DNA of 64,000 bases from Gordonia crocea. GTDB taxonomy: Bacteria; Actinomycetota; Actinomycetes; Mycobacteriales; Mycobacteriaceae. The notes below the pieces were generated by a model that was not told the origin of the DNA, did not search any database, and was given only the letters and a program-made list of their open reading frames with translations. Where the stretch lies: the NCBI RefSeq assembly GCF_009932435.1, contig NZ_BJOU01000001.1, forward strand, positions 1,426,001-1,490,000, given 5' to 3'. Below, piece after piece: positions 1 to 8,740 of this stretch. The position numbers and the translations under genes were made by a program. Positions within the stretch are counted from its first letter, which is position 1, and every line of letters begins with the position of its first letter.

Positions 1-597
1 CGGGGTCTCGTACTGCGGTCCCGGCAGGCCGGCGTACACCCCCTCGGCCAGGGTGTTGCGGGCGGTGCCGCCGTCGAGGGCGTCGTGCAGGCGCTGTGCG
101 GTGTCGCGCAGTTCGGGGGAGTAGGCGTCGACCATGTTGACGAACTGCGGCCCGACCAGCGGCGAGCGCCCGGTCAGGTTGATCTGGTCGCGGATCAGGA
201 CGGGGCTGCCGACGGTGTAGGAGCGGTTCAGCGCGCCCGCGGCATTGGTGAGGATGATCCGGCGGCAACCGGCGGCCGCCGCGGTCCGCACCGGGTGCAC
301 CACCCGGGCCAGGTCGTGGCCCTCGTAGGCATGGGCCCGTCCGGCGAACACCAGGACCCGTTGGTCGTCGACGTGCACCGACGTGATCGTTCCGCCGTGG
401 CCCGCGGCGGTCGGTTGGGCAAAGCCCGGCACCTGCGCCATCGGGAGCTCGGCGACGGCCGAACCGATCGCCTCCGCCGCCGACGACCAGCCCGAACCGA
501 GGATGATCGCGGTGTCGTGGCGGGGGCAGTCGGACTCCGCGGCGATGTGCGCGGCGGCCTCGGCGGCGACGACGGCTGCGTCGGTACTGGAGTGCAT
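1..597 (-). CDS. deoD: Purine nucleoside phosphorylase (C-terminus outside window)
   Basis: Only the N-terminal 199 residues are present; the gene runs off the left edge. The protein starts MHSSTDAAVV and carries the phosphate-binding GSGW segment (about residues 34-37), then AGRAHAYEGHD, TNAAGALN and the PNP-family motif AGLPGPQYETP at the edge. Trimeric PNPs of this family cleave purine (deoxy)nucleosides with phosphate in cytosolic purine salvage. The ATG at 597 gives a family-typical N-terminus. The gene is divergent from a crotonase with a 39-base gap. In M. tuberculosis deoD sits in the same neighbourhood, close to lpdA. Identity is strong; specificity (inosine/guanosine) is inferred from the family. 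Confidence 0.93.
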   Translation of the reverse strand, partial: MHSSTDAAVVAAEAAAHIAAESDCPRHDTAIILGSGWSSAAEAIGSAVAELPMAQVPGFAQPTAAGHGGTITSVHVDDQRVLVFAGRAHAYEGHDLARVVHPVRTAAAAGCRRIILTNAAGALNRSYTVGSPVLIRDQINLTGRSPLVGPQFVNMVDAYSPELRDTAQRLHDALDGGTARNTLAEGVYAGLPGPQYETP

Positions 598-636
598 GTG
601 TACACGGTAACGGGCATCGGTCGTAGAGTTGCCCCC

Positions 637-1344
637 ATGCCTTTTCTCCGTGAATCCGATGACGTCTACGAACTCTACCTTGGCACCGAGGGCGTCGAAC
701 TCGACGAGACCAACCCCGAGAACCGTTTCGCCCTGACCTGGCTCGACCAGGTCAACGCCGCCCTCGACGAGGTGGCGGCGGCCGGCGAGTCGTCGAAGAA
801 GGGGCTGGTGATCACCGCCACCGGCAAGTTCTTCACCAACGGCCTCGACACCGACTACATCTTCGCCCACGGTGACAAGCTGCCCGGCTACCTCGACTCG
901 GTGCACGCCGTGTACACCAAGGTGTTGACGCTGCCGGTGGCCACGGTGGCCGCGATCAACGGGCACGCATTCGGCGCCGGGGCGATGCTCGCGCTGTGCG
1001 CGGACTACCGGGTGATGCGCACCGAGCGCGGTTTCTGGTCGCTGCCCGAGGCGGCGCTGAGCATGCCGTTCACCGCCGGGATGGCCGCACTGCTGCGCAC
1101 CCGACTCACCGACGCCACGGCGACCGAGGCGATGCTGACCTCGCGCCGCTACGGCGCGGACGACGCGGTGGCCGCGGCGATCGTCGACGAGGCGGTGCCC
1201 GCCGACGATCTGGTGGCCCGCGCCCGCGCGGTCGCCGGGGAGCGGGCGGCGATGGCCGGCCCGACCCTCGCCATCATCAAGAAGGGACTGCGCCAGCCGT
1301 TGCTGGCGACGCTGGCCACCCAGGTCCCGCCGTCGCTGCTCTGA
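637..1344 (+). CDS. Enoyl-CoA hydratase/isomerase family protein
   Basis: A 235-residue crotonase-fold protein. The oxyanion-hole segment GHAFGAGAMLALCADYRVM lies near residues 108-126 and the following GFWSLPEAAL resembles delta3,delta2-enoyl-CoA isomerases more than classical hydratases. Such enzymes shift or hydrate double bonds in acyl-CoAs during fatty-acid breakdown. I chose the ATG at 637: everything upstream in this frame lies antisense to the PNP gene and has no family similarity, whereas MPFLRESDDVYELYLG is a normal crotonase start. It is divergent from deoD and convergent with the cyclotransferase gene. The exact substrate cannot be told. Confidence 0.87.
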   Translation: MPFLRESDDVYELYLGTEGVELDETNPENRFALTWLDQVNAALDEVAAAGESSKKGLVITATGKFFTNGLDTDYIFAHGDKLPGYLDSVHAVYTKVLTLPVATVAAINGHAFGAGAMLALCADYRVMRTERGFWSLPEAALSMPFTAGMAALLRTRLTDATATEAMLTSRRYGADDAVAAAIVDEAVPADDLVARARAVAGERAAMAGPTLAIIKKGLRQPLLATLATQVPPSLL

Positions 1345-1360
1345 TCGGGCGGGCCGGGGC

Positions 1361-1858
1361 CTAGAGGGCGGAGTCGGCGCCGGCTCCCGGGCCCGGGCCG
1401 ACGTTGCGCGACTCGTGCAGGCGCAGCGCCTGGACGTAGTCGTCGGGGGCGCCGGCCTTCTCGGCCGCGTCGGACATGACGCCGAGGTAGCGCGCCGACG
1501 GCAGGCCGCCCTCAAAGGCGTCGACGACGTAGAGCCAGGCCAGCGCCGCGCCCTCGGTCGTCTCGATGCGGGCGCGCAGCTTGCGGTGGACGCCGAGTTC
1601 GGAGCCCTCCCAGCGGTCGAGGGCCTGCTCGTCCTCGCCGGTCACGTCGTAGAGGACGACGAAGACGCGGGCGTCGGGGTTGTCGCGGTCTTCGACGACG
1701 GTGGCCAGCGACCCCTCCCAGCCGATGTCCTCACCGGCGAAGGTCAGCCGCCAGCCGGACAACCAGCCGGTGGCCGACATGGGGGAGTGGGGTGCGCGCA
1801 TCGCCATCTGCTCGGGATCCATGTTCGAGCCATATGCGGCGTAGAGCGCCACGGGCAT
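1361..1858 (-). CDS. Gamma-glutamylcyclotransferase-like (AIG2/GGCT fold) protein
   Basis: A 165-residue protein with the hallmark N-terminal YAAYGSNMDPEQM (the YGSN substrate loop) and a downstream acidic segment typical of gamma-glutamylcyclotransferases, which release 5-oxoproline from gamma-glutamyl compounds. The open frame continues upstream, but the ATG at 1858 puts YGSN at residues 9-12, as in the family. It is divergent from lpdA, matching the Rv3304-lpdA arrangement of M. tuberculosis. Substrate is unknown: actinomycetes of this group use mycothiol rather than glutathione, so the family's eukaryotic role should not be transferred directly. Confidence 0.82.
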   Translation of the reverse strand: MPVALYAAYGSNMDPEQMAMRAPHSPMSATGWLSGWRLTFAGEDIGWEGSLATVVEDRDNPDARVFVVLYDVTGEDEQALDRWEGSELGVHRKLRARIETTEGAALAWLYVVDAFEGGLPSARYLGVMSDAAEKAGAPDDYVQALRLHESRNVGPGPGAGADSAL

Positions 1859-2042
1859 CTCCTCGGGAGTGGCTGACAACGGTGCTGCGCGGGCAGCGAC
1901 ATAAGAGTAGCGCCGCCCCCGGGGGTCTGTGCCACCCGCCGATCCGATGGCGGGGTGGTGCGCAGACGGAGCCCGCGTGCGACACAATGGGGAGCGGCAG
2001 TCGATCATCAGCCCATCGTCGACGGCGAGGCAGGAGCGCGCA

Positions 2043-3446
2043 GTGACCAAGATCGTGATCATCGGTGGCGGACCGGCGGGATACGAGGCGGCCCTGGCCG
2101 CCGCGGCCTACGGATCCGACATCACCATCGTCGACGCGGACGGGGTCGGCGGGGCCTGCGTCCTGTACGACTGTGTCCCGTCGAAGACGTTCATCGCGTC
2201 GACGGGGATTCGCACCGAGACGCGCCGCGCCAACGACCTGGGCATCGACTTGGACTTCGGCGACGCCGTGGTCAGCCTGCCCGGCATCAACCGCCGCGTG
2301 AAGGAGTTGGCGTTCGCGCAGTCGGCCGACATCAAGGCGCGACTGCTCAGCGAAGGGGTGCGCATCATCGATGGTGTCGGCGAGCTCGCCGACCCGGTGC
2401 CCGGTGCCGCGACCCACCAGGTGCTGGCCCGCGGGACCGACGGCAGCGAGGAACTCCTCCCCGCCGACGTCGTCCTCATCGCCACCGGCGCGCGCCCGCG
2501 CATCCTCCCCGACGCGCAACCCGACGGCGAGCGCATCCTCACCTGGCGCCACATCTACGACCTGGAGGAACTGCCGACGCACCTCGTCGTCGTCGGCTCC
2601 GGTGTGACCGGCGCCGAATTCGTCCACGCCTACACCGAGTTGGGTGTGAAGGTGACGCTGGTGTCCAGCCGCGACCGGGTGCTGCCCGGCGAGGACGAGG
2701 ATGCCGCCCTTGTGCTCGAGGACGCGCTGGCCGAGCGCGGCGTCACCCTGATCAAACACGCCCGTGCGGACAAGGTCACCCGCGACGGCGACACCGTCAC
2801 CGTGTTCCTCGCCGACGGTCAGACCGTCACCGGATCGCATGTGCTGATGACCGTCGGATCGGTTCCCAACACCGGCAAGTGTGGCCTGGAGAAGGCCGGG
2901 GTGGCCACCGACAAGGGCGGCTACATCACGGTCGACCGCGTCTCGCGCACCTCGGTGCCGGGGATTTATGCGGCCGGCGACTGTACCGGCCTGTTCCCGC
3001 TGGCGTCGGTCGCGGCGATGCAGGGCCGGATCGCGATGTACCACGCGCTGGGCGAGGGAGTCGTGCCGATCAAGTTGAAGACGGTCGCCTCGGCGATCTT
3101 CACCCGCCCCGAGATCGCCACCGTGGGTGTGTCGCAGAACGCGATCGACGCCGGGGAGTACCCGGCGCGCACCGTGATGCTGCCGCTGGCGACCAACGCG
3201 CGGGCCAAGATGAGCGGGCTGCGACGCGGTTTTGTGAAGATCTTCTGCCGCCCGGCCACCGGGGTGGTGATCGGCGGGGTCGTCGTCGCACCGACCGCGT
3301 CGGAGTTGATCCTGCCGATCGCGATCGCCGTGCAGAACAAGCTGACGGTGAGCGATCTGGCGCAGACCTTCTCGGTCTACCCGTCACTGTCCGGGTCGAT
3401 CACCGAGGCGGCCCGCCAACTCGTCCGCCACGACGACCTGGACTGA
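2043..3446 (+). CDS. lpdA: LpdA-type NAD(P)H:quinone reductase flavoprotein
   Basis: A 467-residue member of the pyridine nucleotide-disulfide oxidoreductase family. FAD-binding GGGPAG is at residues 8-13, the NAD(P) loop VVGSGVTGAEF near 180, and the second FAD motif YAAGDCTG near 315. The redox pair C39-VLYD-C44 is intact, but the C-terminal dimer-interface segment reads YPSLSGS where lipoamide dehydrogenases have HPTLSE, so the catalytic His-Glu dyad is gone. M. tuberculosis LpdA (Rv3303c) is likewise not a lipoamide dehydrogenase but a quinone reductase. The GTG at 2043 gives VTKIVIIGGG; the longer open frame upstream is not conserved. Confidence 0.9.
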   Translation: MTKIVIIGGGPAGYEAALAAAAYGSDITIVDADGVGGACVLYDCVPSKTFIASTGIRTETRRANDLGIDLDFGDAVVSLPGINRRVKELAFAQSADIKARLLSEGVRIIDGVGELADPVPGAATHQVLARGTDGSEELLPADVVLIATGARPRILPDAQPDGERILTWRHIYDLEELPTHLVVVGSGVTGAEFVHAYTELGVKVTLVSSRDRVLPGEDEDAALVLEDALAERGVTLIKHARADKVTRDGDTVTVFLADGQTVTGSHVLMTVGSVPNTGKCGLEKAGVATDKGGYITVDRVSRTSVPGIYAAGDCTGLFPLASVAAMQGRIAMYHALGEGVVPIKLKTVASAIFTRPEIATVGVSQNAIDAGEYPARTVMLPLATNARAKMSGLRRGFVKIFCRPATGVVIGGVVVAPTASELILPIAIAVQNKLTVSDLAQTFSVYPSLSGSITEAARQLVRHDDLD

Positions 3447-3468
3447 GCCCCTAGCTCTCGTCGATCCC

Positions 3469-3984
3469 CTAGTTTTCGTCAATCCCGAGGTCGACGAGGA
3501 GTTCGGCGGCCAGCCGTTCCAGCTCGGCGCGGACGGTGACCAGGTCGGTTCCCGCAGGTACTCGAACCTCGAAGTGCGCCTCGAACAGCAGGCCGCCGGC
3601 CATCGGGGCCTCCCGCGTGCCGGTGGTCATCGATTCGATGCTCAACCCGTTGGCGCCCAGGACCGAGGACAACTCGCGCACGATGCCGGGCCGGTCGTTG
3701 CCGAGCACCCCGATGGTCAGGTGGGTGGCCTCGGCGTCGTCGGCGGTATCGTCCGAGGCGCGGTGGATGGCGATCTCGAGGTCGGCGACGGTGCGGGTGG
3801 CGGCGAGTAGCTCGTCGGCCTGGTCGTCGGGGACCCCGACGACGACGATGCCGGCGAACTTGCCCTCCAACCGGGCGAGCTGACTGCGCTCCCAGTTGCC
3901 GCCGTGGGCGGTGACGGTGTCGGCGAGGGCGGCGACGAGCCCGGGGCGGTCGTCACCGATGACGGTCAGTACGAGATGGCGCAC
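3469..3984 (-). CDS. Tandem ACT-domain (GcvR-like) regulatory protein
   Basis: A 171-residue protein with two ACT modules. The first begins MRHLVLTVIGDDRPGLVAALADTV; the second, near residue 88, reads LTIGVLGNDRPGIVRELSSVL. Both show the DRPG loop that binds amino-acid ligands at ACT dimer interfaces. The layout is that of the glycine-cleavage regulator GcvR family, which senses amino acids and acts through protein partners. No DNA-binding domain is visible. It is convergent with lpdA, 22 bases apart. Ligand and partner are unknown here, and no gcv genes are in the window. Confidence 0.8.
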   Translation of the reverse strand: MRHLVLTVIGDDRPGLVAALADTVTAHGGNWERSQLARLEGKFAGIVVVGVPDDQADELLAATRTVADLEIAIHRASDDTADDAEATHLTIGVLGNDRPGIVRELSSVLGANGLSIESMTTGTREAPMAGGLLFEAHFEVRVPAGTDLVTVRAELERLAAELLVDLGIDEN

Positions 3985-4017
3985 AGCCGAATGGTAGCGC
4001 GACGCTGTGCTCGGCGA

Positions 4018-4512
4018 TCAGTCTGCGCCGAGCAGACCGTCGATCTGGTTGATCGCCGCCGTCGCACCCTCGACGACGCCCATCTCGAGGACCTTGGTGA
4101 GGGCCTCCTCGGTGTCATAGACACTCGTGAACTCGGCGCGGGTGCCGTCGCCGTCGGCGGCGAACCGATAGGTGTTCTTCGAGACCGGCAGGTTCGGATC
4201 GGGGGTGAAGTCGTCGGCGTTGAGCGCAAAGCCGTCGTCGAAGTCGAAGGAGTTCTCCGCGTCGACAGCCGTGACGTCCCAAAAGCCCGCGTACTTCTCG
4301 CCGTCGGGGCCGGTCATGAAGTAGTGGGTGCGGGAGCCGGGCCGCAGTTCGTGCTGGACGAAGGTGGCGGGGTGCGACGGCGGGCCCCAGACCTGTTCCA
4401 GTTGGCGGGGGTCGGCATAGATCTGCCACACGCGCGACGGGGCGGCGTCGAATCGGGCGATGATCTGCAGCGTGCGGTTGGCGGGGTCCTGGTGGACGTC
4501 GATGACGGGCAT
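4018..4512 (-). CDS. SRPBCC (AHSA1-like) protein
   Basis: A 164-residue helix-grip protein with the typical AHSA1 pattern: IIARFDAAPSRVWQIYADPRQLEQVWGPP near the N-terminus, TYRFAADGDGTRAEFTSVYDTEEAL in the middle and a final alpha helix. The START-like cavity binds hydrophobic ligands, but the role of these bacterial proteins is rarely known. It lies 9 bases downstream of an ArsR-family regulator on the same strand. ArsR + AHSA1 pairs are a recurrent two-gene unit, so both are probably co-transcribed and autoregulated by the ArsR protein. Confidence 0.83.
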   Translation of the reverse strand: MPVIDVHQDPANRTLQIIARFDAAPSRVWQIYADPRQLEQVWGPPSHPATFVQHELRPGSRTHYFMTGPDGEKYAGFWDVTAVDAENSFDFDDGFALNADDFTPDPNLPVSKNTYRFAADGDGTRAEFTSVYDTEEALTKVLEMGVVEGATAAINQIDGLLGAD

Positions 4513-4521
4513 GACTGCCTC

Positions 4522-4911
4522 CTACGGCTGTGGTGGTGGTTCGTCGGCACCGGGGTTGGTGTCGGGGTGTGCGGCGTCGTGATCTGCGGCCAGGAGCGCA
4601 TCGATGCGCGCGACGCGGCCGCGCCAGACCTGTTCGAGATCGTCCAGCAATGCGCCCGCGCGGCGGATGGCCTGGACGTCTCCCGACGCCAAGGCCTCCC
4701 GGCCTTGGCGCCGTTTGGTGACCAGCCCGGCCCGCTCGAGCACCGCCACATGTTTCTGCACGGCGGCAAAGCTCATGTCGTACTGCGCGGCGAGGGCGCT
4801 CACCGAGAACTCCCCGGCCAGCGACCGGCGCAGGATGTCGCGCCGGGTGCGGTCGGCGAGGGCGTGGAAGAGCGCGTCGACCTCGTCGTCGGAGAGCATC
4901 GTGGTGGTCAC
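4522..4911 (-). CDS. ArsR-family transcriptional regulator
   Basis: A winged-helix regulator of 129 residues from the GTG at 4911. It shows DALFHALADRTRRDILRRSL (helices 1-2) and SVSALAAQYDMSFAAVQKHVAVLERAGLV (recognition helix), then KRRQGREA in the wing. No metal-binding cysteine pairs are visible, as in the SRPBCC-linked ArsR group. The frame opens further to a TTG at 4926, but a near-consensus promoter ends 8 bases before the GTG at 4911, so the transcript should be leaderless or nearly so and start there. An ATG at 4899 is the alternative. It precedes the SRPBCC gene and probably represses both. Confidence 0.85.
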   Translation of the reverse strand: MTTTMLSDDEVDALFHALADRTRRDILRRSLAGEFSVSALAAQYDMSFAAVQKHVAVLERAGLVTKRRQGREALASGDVQAIRRAGALLDDLEQVWRGRVARIDALLAADHDAAHPDTNPGADEPPPQP

Positions 4912-4919
4912 GTGCTCAA

Positions 4920-4948
4920 TATACAACTAAACGGTTGTAGGTTGTCAA
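4920..4948 (-). promoter_or_regulatory. Promoter and likely autoregulatory operator of the ArsR-SRPBCC pair
   Basis: On the minus strand TTGACA (4948-4943) and TGTATA (4925-4920) are separated by exactly 17 bases, a near-perfect housekeeping promoter. An inverted repeat ACAAC-N6-GTTGT lies in the spacer and reaches the -10 element, where a bound repressor would block polymerase. The expected transcription start falls at or next to the GTG at 4911. Promoter and repeat are read directly; autoregulation is inferred. Confidence 0.6.
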
Positions 4949-4970
4949 GGGGTGGAAGTCTGGGGTGGGG

Positions 4971-5570
4971 TCAGACCGGCATGCGGGAAATCGTCGCCTT
5001 GGTGAAAGCGATTGCCCGATCGCAGATTTCGGAGAGGGGAGGGGACGGCCTGCGGGCGTAATCGACTATCGTGCTGACGCCGGCTCGCCTGCTTTGGACT
5101 CGCGTTGCGCAGGTGCCTGTGCTGGTAGCGAAGACGATTACTTGGCGTCCCTGAATAGATCGATCAGCGAACCACGTAAAGGCCTGGTTTGCGTGCCGGT
5201 AGGCATCGAGGCTCGGGCTGTTGCCGACGATCTGCGACATTCCCCAGACCGAACCAACCTCGGAGTCCTTCCATGCGCAACCCCTTGCAGTCTGTCCATC
5301 GACTGATGCCGCATCTTGGAGTGAACTCCAGTCCCACCCGTGTTGGACGACGGCTTCGCGATTGACTTCGTCGCATGGCTCATAGGGTGTCCCGTCGTTG
5401 CCGGGGTTTAGCCTGTGCGGGAAGGTTTCCCAGACATGACTCGCACGTTCGCGGTGCTCTGGACCCTCAGCTGAATCGTGATCCGCGCAGCTTGAGAGTG
5501 AAAAGGCGAGTATGACAGCGACACAAATCTTGACTCGGTTAGCTTTCAATACTCTGCGCGCCGACAGCAT
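4971..5570 (-). CDS. DUF3558-like lipoprotein
   Basis: A 199-residue predicted lipoprotein. A short positive N-terminus is followed by a hydrophobic stretch ending in the lipobox LSSC, with the acylated cysteine at residue 28. The mature part contains YEPCDEVN and ARGCAWKDSE, resembling the paired cysteines of the DUF3558 family of mycobacterial-type lipoproteins, whose function is unknown. The ATG at 5570 is preceded directly by GGGAAG, so initiation is not textbook. The first 32 bases overlap the end of the preceding gene, implying co-expression. Base composition here is clearly lower in GC than in surrounding genes. Confidence 0.68.
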   Translation of the reverse strand: MLSARRVLKANRVKICVAVILAFSLSSCADHDSAEGPEHRERASHVWETFPHRLNPGNDGTPYEPCDEVNREAVVQHGWDWSSLQDAASVDGQTARGCAWKDSEVGSVWGMSQIVGNSPSLDAYRHANQAFTWFADRSIQGRQVIVFATSTGTCATRVQSRRAGVSTIVDYARRPSPPLSEICDRAIAFTKATISRMPV

Positions 5571-5868
5571 CTTCCCGTCCGAATTCTGTTGCGGCTGAGC
5601 CGCATCCTGCACTCAACGAGGCCATCGAACTTGCCTGAACTGCTAAGGCTTCGCGCCAGCTTGAGGAACCCGTTGATACTGCTGCGGCTAACTCCAAATA
5701 GACCGGTGGAGCTTCCGCGCAACCCGTTCCAAAGTAGTTTGATGCCAGGATCCTGCCGATGATCTGTCCACACGCGTCGAGCTCCTCCGCCGCCCACTTC
5801 GCGACTTTGGCCCGTTCGGCCCAGGCTTCGGCTTCGCAGCGAACGGTGGTGCACGGCTCCGGACTCAC
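5539..5868 (-). CDS. Small EspC/WXG100-like helical protein
   Basis: A 109-residue, mostly helical protein from the GTG at 5868, which follows a good ribosome-binding site GGGAGG four bases upstream. It has no signal peptide. The composition (Ala-rich, with a central Gly and Ser turn region such as VSTGSSSWREAL) and its place upstream of a DUF3558-like lipoprotein suggest an ESX-secreted helical-hairpin protein of the EspC type, but there is no clear WxG motif. Four cysteines are present, unusual for that family. It is lower in GC than its neighbours. Treat the family call as tentative. Confidence 0.5.
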   Translation of the reverse strand: MSPEPCTTVRCEAEAWAERAKVAKWAAEELDACGQIIGRILASNYFGTGCAEAPPVYLELAAAVSTGSSSWREALAVQASSMASLSAGCGSAATEFGREDAVGAQSIES

Positions 5869-6017
5869 AAGACCTCCCAACGCGACGCCGTCATCACGAA
5901 CATCCTCTCCATACTTGGACGCATCCGCGGGCCGATCGGTTCCATTCGCGCCGAAACTTCTCAGGCCAATCCGTCGCCGCAGGGAACCGTTCGCCGGTGC
6001 ACTGCGTCTAAGTAGAC

Positions 6018-7175
6018 ATGGCTCCTGGGGGACGGACGCCGTGGTCGGCGATCGACATGTCGACCATCGCGGACATGGCGGACTCGATGGGCGCGGAGCA
6101 GGCTGCGGCCGACCTCGCCGCGCTCACGGCGGCGATCGACCGGGCCGAGGCGGCGGCCCGCCGCGTCGAGGCGGTGTTCGCCTCGACGGCAGCGTCGTTG
6201 CGCGGCGCCGCGGCCGATGCCGCGGTGGCGAAGGCGAGTCGGGTGGCGGCCGACGTGTCGCGGTCTGCGGCAGTCGCCCGCTCGGCGAGTTTTGGCCTGC
6301 GCGGCGTGGCGAACACGCTGGCCCTGACGAAGGCGAAGTCGCCGGCGCTGCGGGCCGCGGCGCAGGAACTGGCGAGCACCGATCTGACGAGCGACCAGGT
6401 TGCCCAGGTCCGAGCGGTGGTCGCCGAGGCGATGAATGCCGCCTATAGCGACCCGATGCTCGCGACGACGACGCCGGTCGGCGACGCGCCCGGCGAGACG
6501 GGGTATGCCGCGGCGGTCGCGCCCGACGATGCGTCGGGTCCCGATACCGCTCGCGCCGACCAGGGTGACGGTGCCATCGGTGTACCCGGCGGGACGTCGC
6601 CGTCCGGGTCGTCGCCGTCTGTTGTCCCGGCGGGCGCGGCCGGTGCCCCGACCCCGACGTCGGCGACCACCGCGGCGCCGTCGGCCGCCTCGGCTGCGCC
6701 GACGGGGGGTGGGCAATCGGGCGACCCGAACAAGTCGGGTCCATCGCCCGGCGGCAACAACCCGGGCCACGGACGCGGGGATCCGTCGGGCCGGGTGCCC
6801 GGCGGAGTCGTACCCGTGCCGGCAGGCGCGGGACGCCCACCCGGCGGCTCGGGACCGCGCCCGGGCGGCACGTCGGCGGTGGCGAAACCGGTGTTGCGGC
6901 CGCCCCGGTTCCTCGGTGCCATCCCCATCGGGCCGCCGGTGGGGCCGCCGGCCGCGCCGTTGGCGGGTACCGGACCGCGCGGCGGCGTGCCGTACGCCCC
7001 GCGGGCGAGTCGGTCCGAGGAGTCGTCGGACCGCCGGGCGGCGGACTATCTGCACGACCAGGCCAACGTCGAGGCCCTCGTCGGCGAACTGCCGCTGGTC
7101 GGGCCGGCGGTGATCGGTGAACCGGAACCGTTGCCGGAGAACGAGACTGCGACCGGAACCGCCGGGTCAGGCTAG
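6018..7175 (+). CDS. PPE-like proline/glycine-rich protein, probable ESX-associated
   Basis: A 385-residue three-part protein. Residues 1-140 form a very Ala-rich helical region ([20 protein letters not shown] and following). Residues about 145-330 are a Pro/Gly/Ser-rich linker. The last 50 residues contain [31 protein letters not shown], the kind of conserved tail I recall in ESX-linked helical proteins of Gordonia and Nocardia. No signal peptide or transmembrane segment is visible. It is divergent from the EspC-like/lipoprotein pair and its last 9 bases overlap glpK tail to tail. No clear ribosome-binding site precedes the ATG at 6018, so a start at the second Met (residue 14) is possible. 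Confidence 0.6.
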   Translation: MAPGGRTPWSAIDMSTIADMADSMGAEQAAADLAALTAAIDRAEAAARRVEAVFASTAASLRGAAADAAVAKASRVAADVSRSAAVARSASFGLRGVANTLALTKAKSPALRAAAQELASTDLTSDQVAQVRAVVAEAMNAAYSDPMLATTTPVGDAPGETGYAAAVAPDDASGPDTARADQGDGAIGVPGGTSPSGSSPSVVPAGAAGAPTPTSATTAAPSAASAAPTGGGQSGDPNKSGPSPGGNNPGHGRGDPSGRVPGGVVPVPAGAGRPPGGSGPRPGGTSAVAKPVLRPPRFLGAIPIGPPVGPPAAPLAGTGPRGGVPYAPRASRSEESSDRRAADYLHDQANVEALVGELPLVGPAVIGEPEPLPENETATGTAGSG

Positions 7176-8708
7176 GTCGAGGCTGTGCTCCACCGCGCGG
7201 TTCCACTCGGCGTAGAGGCGGGCGCGCTCCTCGTCGGGCATATGCGGATGCCAGCGCTTGTCCTCGGCCCAGTTGGCGTAGATGTCATCGGCCCCGAGCC
7301 AATACCCGACGGCGAGTCCGGCGGCATAGGCGGCGCCGAGGGCGGTGGTCTCGTTGACGACGGGGCGCACCACCGGTACGCCGAGCAGGTCGGCCTGGAA
7401 CTGCATGAGGAGGTCGTTGACCACCATTCCGCCGTCGACCTTGAGGGTGGTGAGCGCGACGCCGGAGTCGGCCTCCATCGCCTCGATCACCTCGCGGGTT
7501 TGGAAAGCGCTGGCCTCCAGCGCCGCCCGGGCGAGGTGGCCGCGGTTGATGAAGCGGGTGAGCCCGATGATGACGCCCCGCGCATCCGGTCGCCAGCGGG
7601 GGGCGAACAGGCCGGAGAAGGCCGGGACGATATAGGCGCCGCCGTTGTCGTCGACGGAGGTGGCGAGTTCCTCGATCTCCGCCGCCGACGAGATGAGCCC
7701 GATGTTGTCGCGCAGCCACTGGACGAGCGATCCGGTGACCGCGATCGAGCCTTCGAGCGCGTAGCAGGCAGGCGCGTCGCCGATCCGGTAGCAGACGGTG
7801 GTCAGCAGGCCGTGGTCGGAGAAGACCGGTTCGGTCCCGGTGTTGAGCAGCAGGAAGTTGCCGGTGCCGTAGGTGTTCTTCGCATGGCCCGGTGCCAGGC
7901 AGGCCTGGCCGAAGGTCGCGGCCTGCTGGTCGCCGAGGATGCCGGCGAGCGGGACCCCTTCGGGGACGCCGGGGGAGGTGAGATGCCCGTACACCTCCGA
8001 GCTGCTGCGGATCTCGGGGAGCATCGACATCGGGATCCCGAAGTCGGCGCAGATCTCAGGGTCCCAGTCCAGAGTCTGCAGATCCATCAGCATCGTGCGC
8101 GACGCATTGGTGACGTCGGTGATGTGCAGGCCGCCGTTGACCCCGCCGGTCATGTTCCAGGCCAACCACGAGTCCATCGTCCCGAAGCACAGTTCGCCGG
8201 CCTCGGCGCGCTCGCGCAGCCCGTCGACGTTCTCCAACAGCCACAACAGTTTGGGGCCGGCGAAGTAGGTCGACAACGGCAGGCCGGTGCGGGACCGGTA
8301 GCGGTCGGGGCCCTGGCCGTCGGCCAGGCGTTCACACAGCTCGGCGGTCCGCGTGTCCTGCCACACGATCGCGTTGTGCACCGGCGTGCCGGTCGCGCGG
8401 TCCCACACGACGGTCGTCTCGCGCTGATTGGTGATACCGCAGGCGACGATGTTCGCCGTGGTCAGCTGCGCCGACGCCATCGCGGCCGCCGTCACGCGCC
8501 GGGCGTTGCGCCAGATCTCGGCGGCGTCGTGTTCGACCCAGCCGGGTCGGGGGAAGATCTGCCGGTGCTCGATCTGCTCGGAGTTCACCACGCGGCCGTT
8601 GCGGTCGAAGATGATCGCACGGGTCGACGTGGTTCCCTGGTCGATGGCGACGACGAACTGCCGTCCGCTTTGCTTCTGACCGGAGCCGCTTGCTGTCACG
8701 CCGCCCAT
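7167..8708 (-). CDS. glpK: Glycerol kinase
   Basis: A 513-residue FGGY-family kinase that phosphorylates glycerol to sn-glycerol 3-phosphate with ATP in the cytosol. Visible motifs are [18 protein letters not shown] (phosphate 1 loop, about residues 18-35), [27 protein letters not shown] in the middle, and the C-terminal FGGY signature region around [18 protein letters not shown]. The ATG at 8708 is preferred to the longer open frame; a GTG three codons on is possible. It is divergent from an MMPL exporter, beyond which lies glpD, so the two glycerol genes sit on either side of it. Confidence 0.96.
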   Translation of the reverse strand: MGGVTASGSGQKQSGRQFVVAIDQGTTSTRAIIFDRNGRVVNSEQIEHRQIFPRPGWVEHDAAEIWRNARRVTAAAMASAQLTTANIVACGITNQRETTVVWDRATGTPVHNAIVWQDTRTAELCERLADGQGPDRYRSRTGLPLSTYFAGPKLLWLLENVDGLRERAEAGELCFGTMDSWLAWNMTGGVNGGLHITDVTNASRTMLMDLQTLDWDPEICADFGIPMSMLPEIRSSSEVYGHLTSPGVPEGVPLAGILGDQQAATFGQACLAPGHAKNTYGTGNFLLLNTGTEPVFSDHGLLTTVCYRIGDAPACYALEGSIAVTGSLVQWLRDNIGLISSAAEIEELATSVDDNGGAYIVPAFSGLFAPRWRPDARGVIIGLTRFINRGHLARAALEASAFQTREVIEAMEADSGVALTTLKVDGGMVVNDLLMQFQADLLGVPVVRPVVNETTALGAAYAAGLAVGYWLGADDIYANWAEDKRWHPHMPDEERARLYAEWNRAVEHSLDLA

Positions 8709-8740
8709 CTTTACATGTCGGCGCTCGCTACGGTGAGAGC

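Noticed and set aside
85..636. Upstream in-frame extension of the crotonase gene
   Set aside because: It lies antisense to the PNP coding sequence and has no crotonase-like residues; the ATG at 637 gives a normal family start.
2043..3446. True dihydrolipoamide dehydrogenase
   Set aside because: The C-terminal His-Glu catalytic dyad is absent and the context is that of lpdA, a quinone reductase.
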